Shown: positions 51,997 through 61,756, counted from the first letter of the stretch. The stretch is DNA of 64,000 nt from Chitinophagales bacterium (GCA_013299105.1 JAAFJY010000011.1:124001-188000), one strand, 5' to 3'. Program-made: numbers and translations. The notes: generated by a model not told the origin, from the letters alone.

Positions 51997-54900
51997 ATGA
52001 AAACAAGTCTTTTTATTCTCCTGTTTTGCTTTGCGCAAATGGCCTGGGCCAGCCCTGGCACCATCAGCCAGTTCATCAAAATTGATCAGTTTGGTTACTT
52101 GTGCAGTTCCAAAAAAGTAGCGGTAATTGTGGATCCCCAAATGGGCTACAACTCCGCCGATGCCTTCAATCCAGGCACTGGGGCCAACCAATACCAAGTG
52201 CGCCGCTGGAGCGATGACGTGGCGGTTTTTACGGGTACTTTGCAGGTTTGGAACAGCGGCAATACCCATGCTCAGTCGGGCGACAAAGGCTGGTGGTTTG
52301 ATTTTAGCTCGGTCACGACCACTGGTTCTTACTACATTTACGACGTGACCAACAATGTAGGCTCTTATCGTTTTGAAATCAGCAACAATGTTTACAGTGA
52401 GGTGCTCAAGCACGCCATGCGCATGTTTTTTTACCAGCGCATCGGGCAAGCCAAAACCACGACCAACAGCGATGTAAAATGGACCGATAGTGCCTGGTAC
52501 ACTGGAGCCAATCAGGACGGAGCGGCTCGCTCGCGTTGGGACAAAACCAATAACGCCACCGCCAAAAACCTCAGCGGAGGCTGGATCGACGCTGGTGACC
52601 CCAACAAGTACACCACCTTTGCCCAAGATGTGCTCATCGACCTGCTGGAGGCTTACCGCATGAACCCCAGCATTTTTGCCGACAATTACAACATTCCTGA
52701 ATCTGGCAACGGCATTCCTGATATCCTGGATGAGGTGAAATACGAGCTGGATTTTTTGAAAAGAATGCAAGACGCAACGGGTACCAATGGTTTTTTCCTA
52801 AAGGTAGGAGTTGACAATTACAATACATTTTCTCCCATCAGTAACGATACCCGACCTCGTTATTACGTCCCCGAATGTACTTCTGCTACTTTATCGGGTT
52901 GTGCGATGTTTGCCCTGGCAGCCATTGTTTACAAGGCTTCGAGCAACAGCGCGATGCAAACTTATGGCAACGACCTGCAAACCCGCGCCCAGAATGCCTG
53001 GACCCGCGCCAGCACAACGACTTCCAATTTTACCACCTTTGAAACCACTTGCGATGACCAAGACATCAAGTCTGGGGATGCCGACTACTCCGCAGCCCGG
53101 CAGTTACAAGCTGCAGTGATTGCGGCAGTTTACTTGTACGAAGCGACTGGGCAGGCCACTTACAAGAACTTTGTGGAGTCAAAATATACCCAGATTGAGC
53201 CCTACTCCAATTCTTGGTGGGGTCCCTACAACAATGGCGCGCACCTCGCCCTTTTACGCTATGCCAGTTTATCCGGGGTTACAGCCAGCGTGGCCACCAA
53301 TATTCGCAACCAAAAAGCAGGGCAAAACGGCACCTTGTCAATCACTGACTACAATGCCAAAACGGACTTGTACCGCAGTTACATGCCCGACGCTCAATTT
53401 GACTGGGGCAGTAACTCGATCAAATCAGCCGCAGGCAATGCCAATTTAGACTTCATCACTTTCAATCTCAATACGACCAACCACGCCCTGTACCGCGAAA
53501 CCGCAGAGGAATACCTGCATTACATTCACGGTCAAAATCCCCAAGGCATGGTTTACCTGACCAATATGTACAGTTACGGTGGCGACAAATGCGCCAATGA
53601 GATGTACCACATGTGGTTTGACAATGGCACTGATTGGGACAATGCAATCAGCTCGTCAAAAGGGCCTGCTCCAGGCTACCTGGTAGGTGGGGTGAACAGG
53701 AATTTTTCGGTTACAACCCTTGTGCCTCCTTACGGCCAACCTGCTCAGAAAGCTTACAAAGATTGGAACACTGGTTACCCCGAAAACTCCTGGGAGGTCA
53801 CCGAACCTGCCATTTATTACCAGGCTGCCTATGTGCGCTTGATCAGCCGGATCATGGCATACAATACGGGGTGTGCAAGCGCTCCCACCGTGCCTGCGGC
53901 CCCCACAAACCTGGCCGCAACGGCAGCCTCTTCCAGCCAAATCAACCTCACTTGGACCGATAATGCGAGCGACGAGACTGCTTACAAAGTGGAACGTGCG
54001 ACAGCCTCCGGTGGCCCCTGGACTGAAATTGTGGCCAACTTGGCTGCGAATACCACTGCTTACAGCGCAACGGGGCTGAGTGCTTCGACCACCTACTATT
54101 TCCGGGTCAGGTGCAGCAACAGCAATGGCAATTCAAATTATTCTGGTACCGCCAATGCCACTACCAGCGGGACTGGCAACAGTTTGGTCATTAGGGCCCG
54201 AGGCAATTGTGGAACCGAAACGATGGAATTGCGCATCAACGATGCAGTGGTACAAACCTGGACCAATGTGTCGACCACGCTGAGCAATTATACTTACGCT
54301 GGCTACACCAGTGGTAATGTAAAAGTGGCCTTCACCAACGATGCAAGCTCGCCCTGCGACCGCAACTTTTTTTTAGATTACATCACCATCGGTAGCACCA
54401 CTTATCAAACCGAGACTGTAGCCACGCGCACGGGCTGTGGCGATACCCAATGGTTGTGGTGCAATGGGCACTTTGATTTTGGTACTCCGGGCGGTTCAGC
54501 TCCTACTGCTCCAAGTAGTTTGGGCGCTACTGCCAGTTCTTCTAACCAAATCAACCTGAGCTGGACCGACAATGCCAGCAACGAAACTGCCTACAAAGTA
54601 GAAAGGGCCACTGCATCAGGGGGGCCTTGGACGGAAATTGTAGCCAACCTCGCCGCTAATACTACTAGTTACAGCGCCACCGGCCTGAGTACAGCCACCA
54701 CTTACTACTTCCGCGTGCGGGCATCTAACACCAATGGCAATTCCGCTTACTCCAATACTGCCAACGCCACCACCCAAGCCGCTACCACGAGTACCTATAT
54801 TTATGCCGACGCGCTCGCTGCAGATTGGAACAACTGGAGTTGGGGAGGGACGGCCACCCTCAACAACACCTCGCCCGTTTTTGCTGGCAGCAACTCCGCC

Positions 54901-55527
54901 CGGATGAACTTTACTGATGCTTTTGGAGGTTTTTCACTGCAAAAAGGCACCGCCATTGGTACCAGCAACCTGACAGAAATCCGTTTTCGGATCTATGCTA
55001 CTGCGGTACGCAGTTTGAATTTTTCCACCCAATCGGCGGACAACAGCGGCAACTCAACGACGGTGGCCATTTCCACTACCGCTAACCAATGGACCGAAAT
55101 TGTGATTACCAAGGCCCAGCTCGGCAATCCTACCGCCATCAAACGCCTGAATGTACAAGCCAACAATTTCACGGGCGATGTGTATTTTGATGAAATCCGT
55201 TATGTCACCAGCAGCTCTTTTGCAGGCAATGACGACATGTCGCTGTTCCAAACCAATCGCCCCAAACCTTTGATGAGTAATGGTTTGAAAGCGTTTCCCA
55301 ACCCAGTGACGGAGCAAGTGACCCTGGATTTTGTTTTGGCTAAAAACGAAGAAATACAAATTTCAGTCCACGATGTCAGCGGTCGTAAAGTGCAAGAGCA
55401 CAACATGAGCGCTGTGCGAGGCCAAAACCGCCAGCAGTTGAACCTAAATGGCCTGCCCAGCGGCTTGTATTGGATTAAGCTAGAAGGAAATGAACAAGTT
55501 TTGACCGAAAAAATCATGAAGCAGTAA
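51997..55527 (+). CDS. GH9 endoglucanase with FN3, CBM60-like and T9SS domains
   Basis: A 1176-residue secreted enzyme. Signal MKTSLFILLFCFAQMAWA (ATG 51997). Order: N-terminal cellulase Ig-like domain (about 25-135), GH9 catalytic domain (about 140-630) with D198 and D201 in GGWIDAGDPNKY and acid E603 in VTEPAIYY, FN3 (about 640-725), CBM60-like xylan-binding module (about 728-835, LVIRARGNCGTETMELRIND...CNGHFDFG), second FN3 (about 840-928), a jelly-roll domain (about 930-1070) and a T9SS sorting domain (LKAFPNPVTEQVTLDF...KIMKQ). The two FN3 domains are near duplicates. It degrades beta-glucan outside the cell; the CBM suggests plant cell wall material. Confidence 0.9.
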   Translation: MKTSLFILLFCFAQMAWASPGTISQFIKIDQFGYLCSSKKVAVIVDPQMGYNSADAFNPGTGANQYQVRRWSDDVAVFTGTLQVWNSGNTHAQSGDKGWWFDFSSVTTTGSYYIYDVTNNVGSYRFEISNNVYSEVLKHAMRMFFYQRIGQAKTTTNSDVKWTDSAWYTGANQDGAARSRWDKTNNATAKNLSGGWIDAGDPNKYTTFAQDVLIDLLEAYRMNPSIFADNYNIPESGNGIPDILDEVKYELDFLKRMQDATGTNGFFLKVGVDNYNTFSPISNDTRPRYYVPECTSATLSGCAMFALAAIVYKASSNSAMQTYGNDLQTRAQNAWTRASTTTSNFTTFETTCDDQDIKSGDADYSAARQLQAAVIAAVYLYEATGQATYKNFVESKYTQIEPYSNSWWGPYNNGAHLALLRYASLSGVTASVATNIRNQKAGQNGTLSITDYNAKTDLYRSYMPDAQFDWGSNSIKSAAGNANLDFITFNLNTTNHALYRETAEEYLHYIHGQNPQGMVYLTNMYSYGGDKCANEMYHMWFDNGTDWDNAISSSKGPAPGYLVGGVNRNFSVTTLVPPYGQPAQKAYKDWNTGYPENSWEVTEPAIYYQAAYVRLISRIMAYNTGCASAPTVPAAPTNLAATAASSSQINLTWTDNASDETAYKVERATASGGPWTEIVANLAANTTAYSATGLSASTTYYFRVRCSNSNGNSNYSGTANATTSGTGNSLVIRARGNCGTETMELRINDAVVQTWTNVSTTLSNYTYAGYTSGNVKVAFTNDASSPCDRNFFLDYITIGSTTYQTETVATRTGCGDTQWLWCNGHFDFGTPGGSAPTAPSSLGATASSSNQINLSWTDNASNETAYKVERATASGGPWTEIVANLAANTTSYSATGLSTATTYYFRVRASNTNGNSAYSNTANATTQAATTSTYIYADALAADWNNWSWGGTATLNNTSPVFAGSNSARMNFTDAFGGFSLQKGTAIGTSNLTEIRFRIYATAVRSLNFSTQSADNSGNSTTVAISTTANQWTEIVITKAQLGNPTAIKRLNVQANNFTGDVYFDEIRYVTSSSFAGNDDMSLFQTNRPKPLMSNGLKAFPNPVTEQVTLDFVLAKNEEIQISVHDVSGRKVQEHNMSAVRGQNRQQLNLNGLPSGLYWIKLEGNEQVLTEKIMKQ

Positions 55528-55544
55528 CTTCATTTGCACTTTTG

Positions 55545-55592
55545 AACAAGCCTGCCTCAACTCAAGCTAGAGTTTGGGCAGGCTTGTTTTTT
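55545..55592 (+). terminator. Intrinsic terminator after the GH9 gene
   Basis: A stem AACAAGCCTGCC / GGGCAGGCTTGTT with a loop of about 19 nt followed by TTTTTT, 18 bp after the stop. Confidence 0.85.
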
Positions 55593-55619
55593 GGGGGTAA
55601 AAAAATGCCGCTGAACCCC

Positions 55620-55627
55620 TACTTTTG
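55620..55627 (+). promoter_or_regulatory. Candidate -7 box of the ROK kinase gene
   Basis: TACTTTTG, an exact TAnnTTTG, 17 bp before ATG 55645. The nearest TTG is 26 bp upstream, longer than usual spacing. Confidence 0.4.
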
Positions 55628-55644
55628 ATCATCAAATTCTTGCT

Positions 55645-56547
55645 ATGCACCTAAGCATCGAAATCGGCGGCACCAAATTACAACTCGCTCTGGGTGACCC
55701 TCAAAATGGAAAAATTGAACAAATTTTCCGCTATCAGGTCCAAGTCGAGAAAGGAGCCGCAGGTATTTTGGCCCAAATTGAAGATTGCTTACGACAAATT
55801 CGTGGTCCTTTGCAAGGCATTGGCGTGGGCTTTGGCGGCCCTTTGGATCGGATCGAAGGCAAAATTGCTACCTCACACCAAATTGGCGGCTGGTCAGGGT
55901 TTGAGTTGAAAAAATGGCTGGAAAAGCGCAGTTCAGCCCCGGTTTTGGTGGACAACGATGCCAATGCAGCGGCCTTGGGTGAAGCCCTTTGTGGTGCTGG
56001 CCGAGGCTTCAATCGGGTATTTTATGTGACCCTGGGCAGCGGTGTCGGCGGGGGCATGGTCCTTGGTGGGCAATTGTATCACGGCAAAATACCCGGCGAA
56101 GCCGAGATCGGCCAATTGCGCATGAACCTGGGCGGCGAAACCCTGGAGTCGATGTGTTCTGGTTGGGCCCTGGACTCAAAAATCCGGGCTCTTGCGCCTG
56201 GTTTACCCGAAACCTCAATCCTGAAAAAACTGTTGAATGGTCAAAAAAGCGGCGAAGCCAAATTCCTTTCGCCTGCGCTTGAAGCCCAGGACTCAATTGC
56301 GCTCGATATTTTAGAGGCATACGCCACACACCTGGCTTGGGGCCTTTCCCATGCAGTGCATTTGTTTCATCCTGAAGTACTGGTTTTAGGCGGCGGGGTT
56401 TCATTGATTGGTGAACCTTTGAGGCAGGCTGTGGCAGAAAAACTACTGAGGTTTCTGGTGCCCTCCTTTCGCCCTGGCCCGATCTCGCGTTTGGCGGTTT
56501 TACAGGAGGAAGCTGTTTTAGTGGGAGCTTTGCTGTTGTTGAGATAA
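55645..56547 (+). CDS. ROK-family sugar kinase lacking the zinc motif
   Basis: A 300-residue cytosolic protein of the ROK fold: phosphate loop SIEIGGTKLQLALGD (4-18), second sugar/ATP segment GVGFGGPLD (61-69), catalytic DNDANAAALGEA (103-114) and LGSGVGGGMVLGG (131-143). The usual HxCxCGxxGCxE zinc site after GEIGH is gone: here it reads EIGQLRMNLGGETLESMCSG. ROK kinases phosphorylate glucose, fructose or amino sugars. Without the zinc site a glucokinase role is less certain; some fructokinase-like ROK members also lack it. Follows the GH9 gene but behind a terminator, so independently transcribed. Confidence 0.85.
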   Translation: MHLSIEIGGTKLQLALGDPQNGKIEQIFRYQVQVEKGAAGILAQIEDCLRQIRGPLQGIGVGFGGPLDRIEGKIATSHQIGGWSGFELKKWLEKRSSAPVLVDNDANAAALGEALCGAGRGFNRVFYVTLGSGVGGGMVLGGQLYHGKIPGEAEIGQLRMNLGGETLESMCSGWALDSKIRALAPGLPETSILKKLLNGQKSGEAKFLSPALEAQDSIALDILEAYATHLAWGLSHAVHLFHPEVLVLGGGVSLIGEPLRQAVAEKLLRFLVPSFRPGPISRLAVLQEEAVLVGALLLLR

Positions 56548-56694
56548 CGTGAGCGCTGATTTGTTCGGCATATTTTTTTGACATACGATAGACGACATAG
56601 GACTTACGACATATGATTTAGGGGCTCGCTGGGGAAATTTGTCGTGTTTTAGGTTCTCGTTTGTACGGTTTGAGATTTTTGAAATTTTAAATTG
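56546..56694. repeat. Dispersed repeat family E, copy 2
   Basis: Near-identical to 12093-12241. It begins at the final base pairs of the ROK gene stop, so insertion next to the stop is tolerated. Confidence 0.75.
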
Positions 56695-57101
56695 ATCATT
56701 CCTTGCCTGTTCTCTTGAGTAAATCCTTAAAAAACACCTTCTTTTACTCGGAATTCATGTTAAAATAGGGGTGGTACAAAAAATAAAACACCAAAAAAAG
56801 GCTGCTCAATGCGATGTAAATCCAAGTTTTTGTGGGATTCTATCCGGGGTTTAAACGGGCCTTGAGCAAAATCGTAGGATTTGATCACAGCCCTTGACTT
56901 TTTTGTTTCTTTTTTGGTCAAGCAAAAAAGAAAAAGAATATTTTATTGAAAATCAAGACTTTAGCTTTTCATCAAGCCTTGTATCGCGCCAAAAAGCATG
57001 AAAATTTAGAACAATATCCATCCAAGAATCAGCATGTTTTGCTGTTGTATCTGGGTATGTTTTTATCTACAAATCGCCTAGATTTTTTACATCGCGCAAT
57101 G
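56695..57101. other. Intergenic region, mostly unexplained
   Basis: After the family E repeat there is a CTTTTTTGTTTCTTTTTT / AAAAAAGAAAAAG inverted-repeat tract at about 56897-56939. An in-frame upstream extension of the next gene exists from 56946, but it lacks family features. No gene recognised. Confidence 0.45.
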
Positions 57102-57109
57102 TACCTTTG
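57102..57109 (+). promoter_or_regulatory. -7 box of the thioredoxin-like gene
   Basis: TACCTTTG, an exact TAnnTTTG, 23 bp before ATG 57132. No clear TTG at the expected -33 position. It supports the shorter start. Confidence 0.5.
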
Positions 57110-57131
57110 TGCCTTGCAAAATCAACTGATC

Positions 57132-57692
57132 ATGGCCTTTACCGAATCAACCATGTTGCCCCTGGGCACAACCGCTCCTACTTTTTCCCTCCCCGACACT
57201 GTTTCGGACCAAATTTTGAGCCTGGACGAGCTCAAATCCGATCAGGCCACGGTGGTCATGTTTCTTTGCAACCACTGTCCTTATGTGATTCACGTCAATC
57301 CAGAAATTGTGCGGATCGTCAGTGATTACAAGTCCAAAGGCGTGAGTTTCATCGGCATCAGTTCTAACGACGTGGTCAATTACCCCCAAGATGGTCCAGA
57401 CAAAATGAAAACCCACGCCGCTGAGACAGGCTATGATTTTCCTTACCTCTACGACGAAAGCCAGGAAGTAGCCAAGGCTTATGATGCCGCTTGCACACCA
57501 GATTTTTATGTTTTCGATGGCGATTTGAAACTGGCTTACCGGGGGCGTATTGATGGCTCAAGGCCAAAAAATGATTTGCCTTTGAGCGGCGCTGACTTGC
57601 GGGCCGCCCTGGATGCTGTTTTGGCCAAAAAAGAAGTTTCAAGCGTGCAATACCCAAGTGGAGGTTGTAATATCAAGTGGAAACGGCAGTAG
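57132..57692 (+). CDS. Thioredoxin-like peroxiredoxin/reductase (AhpC-TSA family)
   Basis: A 186-residue protein with a thioredoxin fold and a CNHC active site (C46-N-H-C49) in VVMFLCNHCPYVIHV. It resembles the thioredoxin-family proteins that carry CNHCPYV, widespread in Bacteroidota. No signal peptide with this start, so it is cytosolic and probably acts in thiol redox control. ATG 57132 is chosen because it follows the -7 box and gives MAFTESTMLPLGTTAPTFSL. The 62 codons before it lack family likeness. Confidence 0.88.
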   Translation: MAFTESTMLPLGTTAPTFSLPDTVSDQILSLDELKSDQATVVMFLCNHCPYVIHVNPEIVRIVSDYKSKGVSFIGISSNDVVNYPQDGPDKMKTHAAETGYDFPYLYDESQEVAKAYDAACTPDFYVFDGDLKLAYRGRIDGSRPKNDLPLSGADLRAALDAVLAKKEVSSVQYPSGGCNIKWKRQ

Positions 57693-57775
57693 ATTATTTG
57701 GTTGAGAAGTTGAGAGGTTGAGGAGTTGAGAAGAATTGCCAAATTAAGACTTTTGGATAGTTTTGATGAGCGAAA

Positions 57776-58870
57776 TCAGCTCTGCCCGTACCACTTTGCC
57801 AACAAAGCCTGAAAATGATGCACCCCTTGCTCGCGGGTAGGCGAAAAGCGACCATTTTGGTACAAACGAGATTGCAGGCCTCGGTGTACATTTTCCACCA
57901 CAAATTCATCTTCGCGTTCCACCTTGTCTAGGTCGGCTCCAGCACCTTCTCCTAGTTTGCTTTCATCACAAACATATAGGATGAAGCGCACTTTACATTG
58001 TTTCGCGCTCAGGGGCTTCACCACATTTACACTCAGACCCCAAGGGTAAAAATTGAACATCAGGTTGGGGAAAATCCAGAAATAATAAGCGGCAATGCGT
58101 TTGCCATAATCGACATGCCCCGGTGGCAATTCAAAGGCATCGGTGCCCGCATCGGCAATGCCTACTTGCAGGTTGGCATACTCGAAAAGTTCGGTAAAAT
58201 ACGAGCCATAGTTCAAGACCTGGTTCAAACCCGCGTGCACAAATGGGATGTGAAAGCCCTCCAGGTAGTTGTCGCAGTACAAGGCCCAATTCGCATTCAC
58301 CAAGTAATCTCTACACAAATCGGGCGCATAACGAAACTGCTCAATGGGCAAAAAGCCGACCCGTTTTTCCATTTCATCCAGCACGGGTTGCAAGTCAAAA
58401 CCCGGATTCAAGGACACAAAAGGGAAGCCTCGCCAGGTTTTCAGCGGCACTAATGGCAAGTGGTCGCAGGGGCGCGGAAAATCCTGGGCTTGTTTGAATT
58501 CGGGCATGAACTCCATTTCACCTTGTAGGTTGAAACGCCGCCCGTGGTACTGACAGGTCAGTTTTTTGACTTGTCCGGGGTGATGCTGCAAAATATTGCC
58601 TCGGTGGGTGCACACATTGCTCATGCTCTTCAATTGTTCGGCCTCATCGCGCAGCAGGAGCAGTGGTTCGGGAACCAGTCCGGGCAGGAATTCAAAAGGC
58701 CATACTTCGCCTGGTTTTTGCAAAAAATCCCCCGCTTCGACCCATTGCCAGCTGCTGGGAAAGAGCGTTTGCCGCATCCAGTCCCACACTGCGGGGTCGC
58801 GGTAAAAAGTGCCAGGTAGGGTTTCAGCCTTGGCAATGTCGGGATTGATGGTGTAGTGATTTTTTGGCAT
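57776..58870 (-). CDS. Rieske-type aromatic-ring-hydroxylating oxygenase alpha subunit
   Basis: A 364-residue protein with a Rieske [2Fe-2S] site: C87/H89 and C106/H109 in CTHRGN...LTCQYHG. The C-terminal catalytic domain has NWALYCDNYLEGFHIPFVHAGL, giving the bridging Asp and the non-haem iron His pair. The group resembles choline/carnitine monooxygenase-like and phenylpropionate dioxygenase-like proteins. Substrate unknown; no ferredoxin or reductase partner is adjacent. The last residues end abruptly in KWYGQS, still within normal length. Confidence 0.88.
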   Translation of the reverse strand: MPKNHYTINPDIAKAETLPGTFYRDPAVWDWMRQTLFPSSWQWVEAGDFLQKPGEVWPFEFLPGLVPEPLLLLRDEAEQLKSMSNVCTHRGNILQHHPGQVKKLTCQYHGRRFNLQGEMEFMPEFKQAQDFPRPCDHLPLVPLKTWRGFPFVSLNPGFDLQPVLDEMEKRVGFLPIEQFRYAPDLCRDYLVNANWALYCDNYLEGFHIPFVHAGLNQVLNYGSYFTELFEYANLQVGIADAGTDAFELPPGHVDYGKRIAAYYFWIFPNLMFNFYPWGLSVNVVKPLSAKQCKVRFILYVCDESKLGEGAGADLDKVEREDEFVVENVHRGLQSRLYQNGRFSPTREQGVHHFQALLAKWYGQS

Positions 58871-59069
58871 TCGTTGAGAAATTAGTTTGCGCTATTCGGT
58901 AAAATTACCAACGCTTTTGGCACGCTACCCAGTCTTCAAATGTTAAAGTGCAGTTATTCACTTGTTTTTAAGCAAAAACATTGTTAAATTGCTGTCAATT
59001 AAAGATTTATTCAATTCAGTTGCCCCACCTGACTCCCATAGTTTTATTGACCTTTTTTAAGCCGACTGA

Positions 59070-59720
59070 ATGTTCTACCGTTGTATGCTGCCCGTACTGT
59101 TACTTTTCGTTGCTAGTGCTTTTTTAAAAGGCCAAGATACGACGGCATTTCGGCCAAAACTGGAATTGGGCATGAACATTACCCAGACTTTGTCCGGATT
59201 TTTCAACGCCACCAGTACAGCCCAGGGTTTGGACCCTTACTTGTTCAGCATCAAATTGGGGGTCAGTAATCGCTTGATATGGCGGATCGGGGCCAATGTG
59301 AGGTTTCAAAATCGCGAAGAGTTTCAGAATACGGGCCAAAGGCTCATTGAAGATCGCAGCATTGATTTGCGCTTTGGTTTTGAGTTTCGGAAAGTGTTGC
59401 TCAAGCGGTTTTTGCTCAACTATGGCTTGGATGGGGCTTGGCGGCAAAACGTCAACAAGGTCGATTTTCAGTTTGGCGGGGGATCTTTGACCACTGGCAA
59501 CAATGCGAGTGGCTATGGCGGAGGGCCTTTTCTGGGGGTTTTGTACAAGCTGGGGCCTCGAGTAATGTTAGGGACAGAAGGCGCAGCCTACTTCTTTTAT
59601 ACCACAGGCGACACCCGCAATCAGGTTGATCCACAGGTTCCACCACAAGTCACGCGAGTAAGATCGCTTGATTTTCGGCCTTATGTGCCCAATTCGCTCT
59701 ACATTTTTTTCAGGATATAA
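59070..59720 (+). CDS. Small outer-membrane-like beta-barrel protein 1
   Basis: A 216-residue protein with a signal peptide (MFYRCMLPVLLLFVASAFLKG). The mature part alternates hydrophobic and polar residues in repeated beta strands and ends in an aromatic/hydrophobic C-terminus (YVPNSLYIFFRI), typical of barrel proteins. No specific family recognised. It starts a two-gene unit: the next, similar gene follows 12 bp later. Confidence 0.7.
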   Translation: MFYRCMLPVLLLFVASAFLKGQDTTAFRPKLELGMNITQTLSGFFNATSTAQGLDPYLFSIKLGVSNRLIWRIGANVRFQNREEFQNTGQRLIEDRSIDLRFGFEFRKVLLKRFLLNYGLDGAWRQNVNKVDFQFGGGSLTTGNNASGYGGGPFLGVLYKLGPRVMLGTEGAAYFFYTTGDTRNQVDPQVPPQVTRVRSLDFRPYVPNSLYIFFRI

Positions 59721-59732
59721 ACGCGCCCCAGA

Positions 59733-60374
59733 ATGAAGAAGAGTTACTGTTTTACGCTGCTTTTGGGGGGCTTTTGCCTGATCACACAAGTAATTTATGC
59801 CCAAGATTCTGTAAAAATATGGTTGCCTTATGGCCCGGCCAAAGCCATCGGCATCAACACTACACCATTATTAACCCAATTGATCCCCTTCAACCGAGCT
59901 GACCCTCGTACTACCGGGCCATTTTACATCGAATGGCGCAATTACGGGGTTTACCAAGGCGAGGGGCGCTACAATGGCCTGAAAATGAGCTTGGGGCTCA
60001 ACATCAATCCTGAAGAGGACATTGACAATCCCCGCTCCTTTCTGGCATTCAGGCTGGCATTTGAAGGGCGGCGCAGCATCAGCCCCAGGTGGGGTTATAC
60101 TCGAGGATTTAGTTTACTGTTTGCGGGCGGAAACCTCAATTTACCCGGATCAGAAACAGGTAACCCTGACGCTTTTTTTGGCTTTGGCCCGCATTGGGGC
60201 TTTGAGTATAGTGTAGTGCCCAACCTAACTTTGGGAGTGGAGACTTCCCTGATGATTGGCACTAGCAATTTTGGCCCCAGGTTGGAAATTTTGCCCCCAA
60301 TAGGCTTGTTTTGCAATTTTTGGATGCAAAAACGCCCGCCAAGGCCCATTTCGAGAAGAACTAGGAGAGGTTGA
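59733..60374 (+). CDS. Small outer-membrane-like beta-barrel protein 2
   Basis: A 213-residue protein with a signal peptide (MKKSYCFTLLLGGFCLITQVIYAQ). Strand-rich (RSFLAFRLAFEGRR, GFSLLFAGGNL, FGPHWGFEYSV). It does not end in the usual aromatic residue but in a basic tail (RPISRRTRRG), which is odd for a barrel. The function is unknown. It is coupled to the preceding barrel-like gene and 35 bp ahead of a di-haem peroxidase. Confidence 0.7.
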   Translation: MKKSYCFTLLLGGFCLITQVIYAQDSVKIWLPYGPAKAIGINTTPLLTQLIPFNRADPRTTGPFYIEWRNYGVYQGEGRYNGLKMSLGLNINPEEDIDNPRSFLAFRLAFEGRRSISPRWGYTRGFSLLFAGGNLNLPGSETGNPDAFFGFGPHWGFEYSVVPNLTLGVETSLMIGTSNFGPRLEILPPIGLFCNFWMQKRPPRPISRRTRRG

Positions 60375-60409
60375 AAGCTCTCTTTCTTATAGACAATAAA
60401 TAGTATGCC

Positions 60410-61654
60410 ATGAAAAAAATCACCCTGCTGTCTGCTACTCTGCTGGCTTTACTGGCCGGTTTGAGCAGTTGTTTTGAAAAAATTGAATTTGCTGGCGAAT
60501 TGTCCACGCCAGTTTTGCCCGAAAAAGTGCTGGATTACGATGGCATTGGGGCTAGTTTGCCGGATCACCTCAAGTCGGAATTCGCACGTGCTCGGGGCAA
60601 TGTGTTCCAATTGCCGTCCAATTTTCCGAATGGCAACAACAATGGTGGCAATGTATTCTTCCCGAATGATCCGGTTTCAATTGATTTCAACGGGAACGTG
60701 ATCAATGCTCCCAAGAACCCGCGCATCACTGACGATGGGGCCACGCTTGGTCGGGTTTTGTTCTACGATACCCGTTTGTCGATCAACAACTCCATTTCCT
60801 GCGCATCTTGTCACCACCAGTCGGCAGCTTTTGCCGATCCGGCGCAGTTCAGCAAGGGTTTTGGCGGCAAAGTAACCCCTCGCAACTCGATGGCCATCGT
60901 CAACTCGGCCCTCAACTCCAATTTGTTTTGGGATTCCCGTGCCAAATCGGTTTCGCACCTGGCCTTGCAGCCCGTGCAAAATCACATCGAAATGGGCATG
61001 GAGTCGATGGAGGTGTTGGTGAAAAAATTGGCGGCGACCTCTTTTTACCCTGGGCTTTTTGCCAAAGCGTACAAGACCCAGGACATCAAAGCGGAGAAAA
61101 TTGCAGAGGCCCTGGCACAATTTGTGTGTTCGATTGCCTCAAAAGACTCTAAGTTTGACCAAGGCATGAGCTCCAAGTTTGCCAATTTCAATGCTTTGGA
61201 AAAAATGGGTATGGAGATTTTCAATGGCGACAAAGCCAAGTGTGGTTCTTGCCATTCGGGAGCCAATTTTGCCGCTGCCGATGACCCCATGATGGGCGGT
61301 GAATATTCTGCGCCAGAGGTAGCGGGTACGGCAGTAATTGGCCTGGAATTGCAGGCCAAAGACAAAGGCAAAGACAACGGCAGTTTCCGCATCCCTAGCC
61401 TGCGTAACATTGCACTGACTGGGCCTTACATGCACGATGGCCGTTTTAAAACCTTGGATGAAGTCATTGAACACTACAACAGCGGCATCCAAAACCATCC
61501 GCAGCTCGACAAAAAGCTGCGTAGTGGAAATGGTGGCCCCTTGCGCATGAACCTCAATGCACTGGAGAAAAAGGCCTTAATCGCTTTCCTCCACACCCTG
61601 AGCGATGAGAAAATGACCGTGGATGAGCGTTTTTCCAACCCCTTCTTGGATTAA
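60410..61654 (+). CDS. Di-haem cytochrome c peroxidase (MauG/CcpA-like) lipoprotein
   Basis: A 414-residue protein. Signal MKKITLLSATLLALLAGLSSC with a probable lipidated C21. Two haem c sites: CASCH (131-135) and CGSCH (278-282). PRNSMAIVNSALNSNLFWDSRA and TGPYMHDGRFKTLDEVIEHY are family hallmarks. It reduces H2O2 or oxidises a partner in the periplasm. It follows the two barrel-like genes, probably in one operon; any link to them is unknown. Confidence 0.92.
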   Translation: MKKITLLSATLLALLAGLSSCFEKIEFAGELSTPVLPEKVLDYDGIGASLPDHLKSEFARARGNVFQLPSNFPNGNNNGGNVFFPNDPVSIDFNGNVINAPKNPRITDDGATLGRVLFYDTRLSINNSISCASCHHQSAAFADPAQFSKGFGGKVTPRNSMAIVNSALNSNLFWDSRAKSVSHLALQPVQNHIEMGMESMEVLVKKLAATSFYPGLFAKAYKTQDIKAEKIAEALAQFVCSIASKDSKFDQGMSSKFANFNALEKMGMEIFNGDKAKCGSCHSGANFAAADDPMMGGEYSAPEVAGTAVIGLELQAKDKGKDNGSFRIPSLRNIALTGPYMHDGRFKTLDEVIEHYNSGIQNHPQLDKKLRSGNGGPLRMNLNALEKKALIAFLHTLSDEKMTVDERFSNPFLD

Positions 61655-61721
61655 AATGTGCTTTTGAAGGCCATTCCTAGCGTTTTTAGGGCCTTGGAGG
61701 TGGTCCAGGCATAAAATTCCC
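61655..61721. other. Spacer ahead of a promoter-hairpin unit
   Basis: 67 bp with no recognised feature. Confidence 0.4.
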
Positions 61722-61752
61722 TTGCCTGGTATTCAGGTTTTTCTTATCTTTG
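61722..61752 (+). promoter_or_regulatory. Consensus promoter with no downstream gene
   Basis: TTG (61722-61724), 20-bp spacer, TATCTTTG (61745-61752), exact consensus. Transcription would start near 61757 and meet a terminator hairpin within about 10 nt. The nearest gene, greA, starts 425 bp away. Confidence 0.65.
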
Positions 61753-61756
61753 CATC

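Noticed and set aside
51765..52085. Open frame across repeat copy B resembling one in copy A
   Set aside because: The shared peptide comes from the identical repeat centre; copy C has an in-frame stop, so there is no coding constraint.
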